64,000 nt of DNA from Paramacrobiotus metropolitanus. Lineage: Eukaryota; Tardigrada; Eutardigrada; Parachela; Macrobiotidae. The notes under the pieces are model-generated. The model saw nothing but the letters and a program-made list of their open reading frames with translations. It made no database searches and was not told the DNA's origin. The stretch lies in assembly GCF_019649055.1 (NCBI RefSeq), contig NW_026570299.1, forward strand, positions 558,001 to 622,000, read 5' to 3'. Every line of letters begins with the position of its first letter. Within the stretch, counting starts at the first letter, position 1. Positions 49,312-57,554 of this stretch are shown here, one piece after another. The position numbers and the translations under genes are program-made.

Positions 49312-52300
49312 CTACTGATCTTGCCCGTTTCCCTGAACCGGCGCCCCACCTTGTTGCGCGCCCTGCACATTTCCTTGCACATTTCCTTGTCCGTCGTTAT
49401 TTACCGGGACATAGTTTTGTCCGCCTCCGTTATTCTGGCCACCACCATTATTTTGGCCACCACCCTGTTGGTAGTTTCCGCCTCCATTTGCACCGCCTCG
49501 GTTGCCGCCATTCCAATTTCCGCGGCCGAAGCCTCTGTTTCTTCCTCTGAAGCCGCCGCGGCCGAAGCCACCACGGCCGTAGCCACTATTCTGGCCACCG
49601 CCATTTCCATTATTCCCGTTTCCTTGTTGATTTGGGAAGTTTGCCCGAGCCTGATACCATTGCGCAATCAGGTCATATCCGTTTGCCACCGCCTGACGCC
49701 AGCCACCCGTGTTGCGCAGCCGTTGCCATTCTCTGAAGGCGAACAGATTTGGGTTCTGATCCGGCGGCGTATTCGCGAACTTGCATCCTTGCGTCTGGTG
49801 GTTGCCGTACATGCAGTATTGGCACATCTGTACGCCGTTTGCCACCCATCCGTCGATCATCTGGAACTTGAATTCTGTTCGTGACCCTTGATTCTGTTGA
49901 AAGTTCTGATTTCCTGTGTTTGGCTGGAAGTTGCCCTGACCTTGACCTTGGAAGTTTCCTTGACCTCCGTTCCAGTTCCCATTTCCGTATCCATTTCCAC
50001 CGAAGTTGCCATTTGGCATTCCCTGTTGCGGTATCGCCACGTTCGGTGGTGCCACATTCTGGGGTGCTGGCCTCACTTGAGCCGCCGTTTGTATCGCCGC
50101 TACCATTGCGTACGTTATGGGTTGTCCCGTCTGACTGTCGATAAAGGTCACCTTTTCTGTGACCTCTCTGACCGGAGTCTCCACGCGGTATTCAACCTGC
50201 TGTTGGACTGGCGCAGCCGTCATTCTCTGTTGTGGCACGTTTTCAACTTGGCCTTGGCGGATGGTTGCGTATTCCTGATTACGTTGACCTTTTGGCGCCT
50301 TGTACTTTTCTTCTCCCGTTGCCCAGTGTCGGAAAAAGTCCTTCACGTCGGTTGGCGTCCTGCACTTTTGTGTACGCAATGCCTTGTAGAGTTCGTTATC
50401 CACTCTACATCCTTCAATTAAGAATCCCACTGCTTGTTTTTCTGTAATGATCCTTTTTGCTTTGAACCGCATTATCGCCTGATAATATTGGTCGAGTGAT
50501 TCTTTTCCCAGTTCAAATTTCCTTGCATAGGCCTCGCGTAAGCCTAAGACTTCTTCATCCCGGTCACCGTATTCATCTTTGAATTTATCCATCCATTCTG
50601 TTACGGAATACTCGATTCCATCCTCTGATGCGATGTCTTTTTCACTTTCAAACCAGGTTTTGGCAGGACCTTTCACCGCACTGGCTATCTCGATCATAAT
50701 TTGGTCATCGGTAAGCTGGTAAGTTCTCTGCGTATCTTTTACCAGTCTTGTCCAGCCATTCACTGTGTCGCGACTGCCATCAAAGGTCACGAGTGGCGTT
50801 TTTCGAGCCATGGAGTTAAGCGCCTTTGCTAATGCAAATCCCGATTGCGCTTTCTGATCCTCTTCCTCTTCGCCACTTTCGTCGTCGTTTGTATTTCGCC
50901 TCTCCTTTGCGTAGCGGGACTTCCTTGGGCGCTCTTGCCGACTAGATTGTTCGTCCCGTCGTCCTTCGTTGACAAAGACGTTCGTTTCAATGTGCGGGGG
51001 AAACTGTGAGGGATCGCCATGACTCGGATAACCTCCTGATGGTGGCTCTTTGTCATCTTTGCCCTTGTCACCGTTCGTTTCATTTTTAACATTTCCTTTG
51101 CCGGTACCAGTTCGTAAGGGCATTTCAAAATGGAAGCTTTTGCCCGTGCCCGTTTCATGCGCCTTGCTGTAACTGGGCGGGGGAGACTCCACTGTTGCTG
51201 ACTTGGCTTCGTATCGCAACAGCTGTTCATCTTTGTGTTTGTTTGAGATGTTGAGCGCTTTATTCTCATCTTCTAGTCGTTTATTCCTTAGCTGAAGCTC
51301 CTCTCTCTCAATCCGCAAATCGGAGTTTTCCTGTTTGACCTTCTGCATATGGGCATGCAGTTTGAAAGTTTCCTGCTGGGTGACCTTTTCGTTATCTTGT
51401 TCCATCTTTTTGATGTGTTCGACCAACTGGGTCACATCTCCTTCGAGTTTCTGATACTCCCCAGCGGCTGATCTCAGCTGATTTTTGGTTGTAATCAACT
51501 CGTCGTCCTTCGCTAGTGCTGTAGTGGTCATCTCGACGAGTTCAGTATTCAACCTCGCGATTTCCTCACTCTTTTGGTCAAGCTGCTGTTGCCATTCTGT
51601 ATCCTTCAGCTCTAATGCTGTAACCATTGTGTCGAGCCGGAGTGCTTGAGTTTGCCACTTAAGGCCTTCCTTAGTGATCTTTTGAATTTCTGCCGTGACC
51701 TTTTCGTTTTCGTCGTTGGCCTCTTTAATCTCTTTTGCCAATCTTTCTCCTTCTGTTGCTGTGATGTTTCTCGCCTCGCGCATTGCTTTAATTGCCTCGT
51801 TGCGTAGCTTTTCAGCTTCGTCGGCGCGTTCCTGGTGACCTTTTGATTCACGCTGCAGAGTACCGATAGCTTCGTCTCTGAGCTTCAAGTCGTTTCTGAG
51901 TTTGAACGTCTCTGTCGCCAGCGCTGTCAATCGCTTCGTGACCTCTGTGAAATTGGTCGCGTACTCGTCTCTTCTAGCTTCAGCTTCGGTGACCTTTTGA
52001 CGCAATTGGTCACACTCGTCCTTCAGTTCGGCTAAGTGCCGTGACCTTTCTGCTGACTCCTCGGACATGCTCTCGTTCAACTCGTTGACCGCAAGATGAC
52101 CTTCCATTTCTCTGTCATCTACCATCTTCAAGTATTCTTCTGCCATTTCTCTTTGTTTTTCATATTTCACCTTCCATTCATCTGCCATGTTTTCCAAATA
52201 ACCCCGTTGCTGTTCCATCTCGAATAATCGGGTTTCAAGTGATACCAATCTCTCTTGGTATTCCTGTTTTCTCTTAACCATCTGTCCTTCCTTGGCGTCA

Positions 52301-53055
52301 AGTTCACTTTCCAAATCTTGGACGCGTCTCCTCAGTGTCAGCGTAGGGCTACTTGGTGAAGGTGGTCGTACGTTTATGACTTTTCCAGTCTGTGTCCGCT
52401 CGATGAGGTGTTCAGGTATTTCTTTAAAAGGTGTCATCCCTTCAGCACGGTCGGCTTGTCTCATCGCAGACTGGAAGGACATATTCATCGTTGTTTCGTC
52501 ATCCGTAAAATATGATTCATTCGATTCGTCTGAGACCATTGGAGTCGCCCAAAGGTCATCGCTTGCAGTCTTATCGTTCAGTGAAAGGTCATCCAATCCG
52601 AGTTCAGCCAGTTCCTCTTCGGTGACCTTTGTGTTTCCCTCCATTTGAGCCAGGTTCACATTTTTATCCTGCTCATTCATTCCACTGATGGTAGCATCCA
52701 ATTGGGATGCTACCACTGCTTCCGCTGTCTTTTCTGTGGTTCTGTCCTCCCCAGTGACCTTTGTCTGGTTCATCGGTTCACTTCCCGCCACGAGCGCGGG
52801 GGTTTGCTTTCCATCTCCGCTGGAGCTCTCTTCGTTCTCTGTAGCTCCCAGCGCCACTTTGTATGTATTATCACTGCCTTTGCTGTCCTTCCTTGCAAAG
52901 GTCACCGCTGCTCGGGTCTGTCTGTCATGTCCGACTGGACGCGCGAGCGACTTGTATTCTTTTTTATAAGGATCCACTGCGCCTTGCTGTGATCCTCGGG
53001 AGCTCCTGCTTCCCTGGCTGCTGTTAGATGTTGGTTCCGCGTTGTCTTTGTCCAT
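49312..53055 (-). CDS. gag: Gag of the giant element
   Basis: 1,247 residues from an ATG, three to four times the usual Gypsy Gag length. Residues about 240-600 are a long coiled coil (LESELDAKEGQM and onward heptads). A linker with Gly/Lys follows. A retrotransposon-gag capsid-like domain covers about 750-930 (TPLVTFDGSRD, then WFESE, W.DKFKDEYGDRDE, ARKFELGKESLDQYY). One zinc knuckle CX2CX4HX4C lies near 1078 (CQYCMYGNHQTQGC). The last 130 residues are Asn/Gly/Arg-rich with RGG repeats (GRGGFGRGGFRGR), resembling prion-like RNA-binding domains. Gag assembles the particle and binds genomic RNA. The extended coiled coil and RGG tail are unusual. Pol follows in the -1 frame. Confidence 0.9.
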   Translation of the reverse strand: MDKDNAEPTSNSSQGSRSSRGSQQGAVDPYKKEYKSLARPVGHDRQTRAAVTFARKDSKGSDNTYKVALGATENEESSSGDGKQTPALVAGSEPMNQTKVTGEDRTTEKTAEAVVASQLDATISGMNEQDKNVNLAQMEGNTKVTEEELAELGLDDLSLNDKTASDDLWATPMVSDESNESYFTDDETTMNMSFQSAMRQADRAEGMTPFKEIPEHLIERTQTGKVINVRPPSPSSPTLTLRRRVQDLESELDAKEGQMVKRKQEYQERLVSLETRLFEMEQQRGYLENMADEWKVKYEKQREMAEEYLKMVDDREMEGHLAVNELNESMSEESAERSRHLAELKDECDQLRQKVTEAEARRDEYATNFTEVTKRLTALATETFKLRNDLKLRDEAIGTLQRESKGHQERADEAEKLRNEAIKAMREARNITATEGERLAKEIKEANDENEKVTAEIQKITKEGLKWQTQALRLDTMVTALELKDTEWQQQLDQKSEEIARLNTELVEMTTTALAKDDELITTKNQLRSAAGEYQKLEGDVTQLVEHIKKMEQDNEKVTQQETFKLHAHMQKVKQENSDLRIEREELQLRNKRLEDENKALNISNKHKDEQLLRYEAKSATVESPPPSYSKAHETGTGKSFHFEMPLRTGTGKGNVKNETNGDKGKDDKEPPSGGYPSHGDPSQFPPHIETNVFVNEGRRDEQSSRQERPRKSRYAKERRNTNDDESGEEEEDQKAQSGFALAKALNSMARKTPLVTFDGSRDTVNGWTRLVKDTQRTYQLTDDQIMIEIASAVKGPAKTWFESEKDIASEDGIEYSVTEWMDKFKDEYGDRDEEVLGLREAYARKFELGKESLDQYYQAIMRFKAKRIITEKQAVGFLIEGCRVDNELYKALRTQKCRTPTDVKDFFRHWATGEEKYKAPKGQRNQEYATIRQGQVENVPQQRMTAAPVQQQVEYRVETPVREVTEKVTFIDSQTGQPITYAMVAAIQTAAQVRPAPQNVAPPNVAIPQQGMPNGNFGGNGYGNGNWNGGQGNFQGQGQGNFQPNTGNQNFQQNQGSRTEFKFQMIDGWVANGVQMCQYCMYGNHQTQGCKFANTPPDQNPNLFAFREWQRLRNTGGWRQAVANGYDLIAQWYQARANFPNQQGNGNNGNGGGQNSGYGRGGFGRGGFRGRNRGFGRGNWNGGNRGGANGGGNYQQGGGQNNGGGQNNGGGQNYVPVNNDGQGNVQGNVQGAQQGGAPVQGNGQDQ

Positions 53056-54478
53056 GTTGATCGGATAACTTTGACGCTCCTGCCAATTGTTCTCACAAAC
53101 GCGTTATTGTATGGTTTATTCAATTGACCTAAAGGTCACTTTGTACTTTCGAAATCTTTCTAAGTCCCTGTTAAAGGTCACTTTTCGATTGAAAAATTTC
53201 GGCTAAGTCCCGTTTAAAGGTCACTTTTTTGATAAAAAGTTCGAGAGATTTGCCCTAAAGGTCACTTTCCAGACAAAACTTCGAAACCGTTCTTACAGTT
53301 CAAAACACGTTTACAAATAAAATCCTACAGCTGCTAATATCGCTGTACTACTATTCACTTCAATTGCACTTCGATAAAGGTCACCGTTTGTCGCTTTCAG
53401 ATCGTAAAGGTCACTTAAATAGGTCAATTTAGTCAGTTCCAACTTTTTAGTAAAGGTCACTTTCCGAACTCAAAGGTCAACTTCTCAACTCGTTTTAAGT
53501 TAAAAGGTCACTTTCCAGCTCAATTAAATCAAAGGTCACTTTTCCTTTGTTTCAACTCAAAAGGTCACTTCTCATCTCAATTCAAGTTTAAAGGTCACTT
53601 CCCGCTCAATTATCTCATCTCAAATCAAATTTCCCGTTACGACTCGAGTTCAATGGAAAATCCCCATTCGGGTTGTTTACTTCATTCCTATTGGTCAGCT
53701 AGCTCAAATTATTCTGTTCAAATTTCAACCAATCACAGCTCAGATAACCGACCAATCACGTTACTCCTCTTAAATTTTATATCTGCCTGACGTCACGGTC
53801 AACGGCCAGACATGCGCGCCGTGTGCAAAACTCCGCCTACTGTTATGCTCAGCTCAGTATCGGCCAATAGAAATTACCAAATTTATCAACTAGCCAATCC
53901 CGTAATTAATAACGGTTTTTCTACCTGTTAACCGTCCGTCCGTTCCACGTTCCACAGGGAAAATGATCCGAATGATCCAGATTCTTCTTCCAACTCCGCT
54001 CCCGCGTCGCCGCTGTTCCGTAGCGTGCCTCGCGCTATTAGTCTAGTACTGTGCCGGCTGTGCCGTAGCAACAGTAGTGCTCTACAACCAGTTTGGAGGA
54101 GTCTGATCTGTCTTTTCCCGTGCGCCCCTTTCGGCGCTTCGCCTCTTGTGGCCCACGGCTTAGGCTTCGCTGAAGCCTTGCCGAGTATCAGTGACACCAG
54201 TGTAGGTCTTCGCTGAAGACTCTACACCGAGGAACACTGACGACTGAACTCTTGAACTCTTTCACAGCTGAGGAAACAGCATAGGTCTTCGCTGAAGACA
54301 CTGTACCGAAAACCAAAGCTGGTAATCCACGTCCGATGAGACAATTTCACCGCTTGTGGTGTGCACGTTGCTGTCAAACAGACCTGCGCCTTGCTGGTCG
54401 CGGATAACGTCAAATAACAGGCTAACTTTGCCTGACACAATTCAAATCAAATCAATCAATTCAGAGAACCGCTGTCGG
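53056..54478 (-). promoter_or_regulatory. Leader of the giant element with octamer array and hairpins
   Basis: Noncoding. Between 53121 and 53600 twelve AAAGGTCA copies (read on +) occur, mostly as AAAGGTCACTT, with uneven gaps of roughly 20-100 bp. At 54162-54178, 54206-54220 and 54285-54299 lie three hairpins of the type GTCTTCGCTGAAGAC (the first as AGGCTTCGCTGAAGCCT). A block with GTGCCGGCT, GCCGTAGCAAC and CTTGTGGCCC near 54050-54155 resembles the trailer units. Packaging or dimerisation functions are possible but inferred. Confidence 0.7.
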
Positions 54479-54489
54479 CTCTGCTACCA
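54479..54489 (-). other. Primer-binding site, initiator tRNA-Met type
   Basis: In sense orientation TGGTAGCAGAG follows the 5' LTR directly. It matches the complement of the 3' end of eukaryotic initiator tRNA-Met (CTCTGCTACCA) over 11 bases, the usual primer of many LTR elements. Confidence 0.85.
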
Positions 54490-54844
54490 TCTAATGCTAG
54501 ATCCAGAATGGATCCAGAGACAGAGACAGAAACGGGATCTATCCTGTGGGTGAGCGATACGACCTGGATCGCGAGCTATGCGGAAACACAAAACGTCGCA
54601 CCGTAATCGCTGACTTTTTATAATATTGAAAGTCTGGAGACCAGAAATCAACAAGTGATCGGCACAGCTCGATCGTAAATCGTAGAACCAATTCAACAGT
54701 GTGTAACACTGTGCAGCACGTGCTAAGCCGCGCCCACTAACACAACTCAAGCTAGCCAATCAGAGCGAGACACGTCACAGACCGTAATCCGAAGGCGTAG
54801 CGCCTAGCGCCACGGGCGTGAACGCTAGTGAGCCTCGTCTCACA
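54490..54844 (-). repeat. 5' LTR of the giant element
   Basis: 355 bp, one base shorter than the 3' LTR and otherwise identical by eye. TATA-like TATAAAAAG is the complement of 54614-54622. CACT after its outer end matches CACT before 25827. Confidence 0.95.
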
Positions 54845-54848
54845 CACT

Positions 54849-56189
54849 GATATTGTCGCTCGTTACGACACTGACATTCTGTAGTACGGATTCTCAACAA
54901 TTCTGACATACATGTCAACATTGTCCGCGCATACGAAGCAACCCATCCGAACCATTTTATGGCTCCGCGTTGTATCGTACACCGTGGTATGCTTGCAAGG
55001 TGAAACCTTATGCGTTGAAATAATGGTTTGTTTTTGACTTGTGTAAACAGTTTTTTAATGAATCGTCCTTGACAGGTTACAAGCCCATCGGGGTTAACAG
55101 TTTCTTGGGTTCCTTAGATGTCATGCAATCCAGCCGCATATTTGTGTATTTAGGCCCTTTGTGATGGAAATGGATATTTTGGCATGATAAAATTTCCAGC
55201 ATTCTGACATCAGCACAATGTTTTTCATTTACGCCTATGATCCACGTATCTACAGAGTACTGCACAATGGCAACACAGTGATTCAGCGTTATCGTTTGGA
55301 ATATTGGTAATTTCTTTTCACTACAGCATTCTGATTTGCTTGGTGCCTTCGCCAAAGATCTCAAATTACACTATTACGAAAGGCTGATTTTCCGGGCAGG
55401 GTGTAAAAACCTGGCACTGGCAAGTGCCTGTGGCGTTGCCACTGGCATGCAAGGGATAAAACCTGGTAAGTCATCCCTTTTGCACGCAATAAAATATGGC
55501 ATATGCCAAAAAACTAGAATTATTAGACTCAAGAGGGCAATTTTTTCACATAATATCATAATAAGAGAAAATGACAATGCTGTACCCAGTGTGAATCAGA
55601 TATCTTAATATCTTTTAATATCAGACTGAATATTTACCACAACCGCTTTCTCTACTGAACAGGTTACGATCACAACTACCGGTACGAGTAGTGATTGTAA
55701 CCTGTTCATGGTACTTCACGATCGTTTTTGCATCAATCAGATGCACGCCGCTGATTACAGAATTTGAATGATGATGATAACAGTTAAAAGGTTGACCTTA
55801 TTTTAACAGGTGCGTCTATTTAGTGCAGAATAACGGGTGGTTTTTGGCTTTTCAATGAATCACGTTACAGTCTTGCTTTGTGCTTCTTTTACCAAATCAT
55901 ACAGTGAGCGCATATCGTTGGGATGTTTGACTGCATGTTTTGTGTGGATGTAATTTTTTATTGAGACCTTTGTACCATCGCGTATAGGTATCTGTACAGA
56001 CGGCGCGGAATAATTCCGCACCGTCGGTACCTTCTGTAAAAAACGATTTTAAAATAAAAATTTTTACTAATTATTGCAGCGACTTTTCAGCGACATACTC
56101 CAGCAAACTTTGTCGGGGCGCCAACCGGTGTCCATTAGGCGATAAGGATTTTGCATTACAGTATTAGGCGTACACGGCCCCTGCTAGAG
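54849..56189. other. Repeat-rich region, no gene supported
   Basis: Right flank of the giant insertion. It includes one arm of an inverted repeat (see 55376-55525) and AT-rich sequence. Short frames on both strands lack features. Confidence 0.5.
55376..55525 (+). repeat. Arm 1 of about 140-150 bp inverted repeat
   Basis: It shares GTTGCCACTGGCATG, AAGGGATAAAACCTGGTA and AATAAAATATGGCAT with the reverse complement of 56965-57105, at roughly 80 percent identity by eye. Both copies could be one dispersed repeat in opposite orientation or the ends of a larger element. Confidence 0.7.
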
Positions 56190-56615
56190 GATTGCAACAA
56201 TGCAAATCGAAACACGAAACACGATGGCTGCACAACATTCGCCTGGCAGAGAGGAATGTGCTTGGCATGGGACGTCACTTGTGTGGACACGGTTGCGCCA
56301 TCACACGTCAGGTCTACGGCAGCAAACGCAGGTGCAGCGGCATCGGAAGCGGAAGAGAAGTCCCGGCTTTATTTGTATCTAAGTGGCAGATACATCTTCG
56401 CACCGATAGCGTTCGAAACCATGGGCCCTTGGGGACCGTCCGCTATCGCCATTATCAAAGCACTGGGTAAACGACTCGAGCAACACACAGGCGAAGCCCG
56501 TTCCCATGAATTTTTACGCCAACGATTGTCACTGGAAATACAGCGCGGCAACGCGGCATCGGTTATGCGAACGATGGAAGGAGCAGAACAGTTTAATGAA
56601 GTTTTGATGTTATAA
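56190..56615 (+). mobile_element. Retroelement C-terminal fragment, relative of 17572-18246
   Basis: Encodes GCTTFAWQRGMCLAWDVT, then VDTVAPS, IAFETMGPWGPSA and LRQRLSLEIQRGNAAS up to a stop at 56615. Very like the minus-strand fragment in copy E, with Trp where that one has a stop. 5'-truncated: similarity begins just before GCTTF. Lies between the two arms of the inverted repeat. Confidence 0.65.
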
Positions 56616-57554
56616 GGAAATGTCGATGTTTTCAGTTATTATAAAATTACGTTGTACCACAGGTGAAATCAAGCACAGCACGGAAACAGTGTTTCGTGGA
56701 GCGGCGTGGTTTGCAGCTTAGTGTACGGTAATTCTCAAATTCATTCTTTTTGCAACACCGTTACGCTATCGATTGCTGATTGAGCCAAAATTCGTTAAGA
56801 AAATTAATAAGACCTTGTAATTCTTGTCATGTACGGGTTCAAGTACTAGCAGCTATTAATGTAACAGTTATTGTAAATGATGCCATCGCAATTCTATTTG
56901 CAACTAGTACAAGGTGACACCCGTCAACATTTTTCAATCTTATTACGTATTAAACGCTGTGGTACGTGTTTTCTGGCAAATGCCATATTTTATTGTGTGC
57001 CAAGAGGGAAAACATACCAGGTTTTATCCCTTGCCATGCCAGTGGCAACGCCATAGGCACTTGCTAGTTCCATGTTTTACACCCTGCCGATTTTCCGTTG
57101 TTGAATAGGAATTTCTGAATTGTCTTCAACTCACTAAACGGTGAGCATGGTCACTAGAGAAATACGTAAAAGGAACATTAGTTACAGACTTACAGTACAT
57201 CACAACGGCGTACATATGGGTTATTGCTGTGCGTTTAACTGGCAGTTTATCCTGTCCGAGAATTTAAGTCGACAGCAGCGATCCGATTAGAAATGGCTAA
57301 ACGTACTTTGTACATATCTGATAAGAATCCAATAATCGGAACAGCTGCTGCGTCCTGTTGCAGCGTGACACTTCCGATTATTAAGCAAGTAGATGTTCAA
57401 CGAGCAAATACAGGCGGTTATTTGCTAACAGTTTCGCTACGCAGGAACAGGCCTTCTATTTCAGCACAGTTTATTTACACGATGCTCGTCCTTGCGTAAG
57501 AACATCCATTCTAAAACGGTCCGAATATTCGGTACACATGCTTCTTTTCCCGCA
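56616..57554. other. Intergenic with arm 2 of the inverted repeat
   Basis: Contains the reverse-complement repeat arm at 56965-57105 and the probable promoter of the LRR gene. No other gene. Confidence 0.5.

Larger units (their letters stand above)
25827..54844 (-). mobile_element. Giant Ty3/Gypsy-type LTR retrotransposon (about 24.66 kb without nested insert)
   Basis: Near-identical LTRs (355-356 bp, differing by one indel) bound a 29,018-bp unit flanked by CACT or ACACT on both sides, a 4-5 bp target duplication. A 4,356-bp second element is nested inside. In sense order: 5' LTR, primer-binding site, 1.4-kb leader, gag, pol (protease-RT-RNase H-integrase, the Gypsy order), then a roughly 5-kb block X and a 2.8-kb block Y of unknown coding sequence, a trailer and the 3' LTR. 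Most Gypsy elements measure 5-9 kb, so this is exceptional; Ogre in plants and Burro in planarians are known giants. No membrane-protein (env-like) frame is visible. A short octamer saturates the whole element. LTR identity implies recent insertion, yet pol has a frame break. Confidence 0.95.

Noticed and set aside
34364-53055. Large plus-strand open frames opposite gag, pol and blocks X/Y
   Set aside because: They are Ser/Phe/Leu-rich complements of Lys/Glu-rich coding sequence, with no domain content.
53121-53600. Octamer array in the leader as a CRISPR-like array
   Set aside because: The repeat is only 8-11 bp, spacing is uneven, the setting is a eukaryotic retrotransposon leader, and the same octamer is spread through coding DNA.
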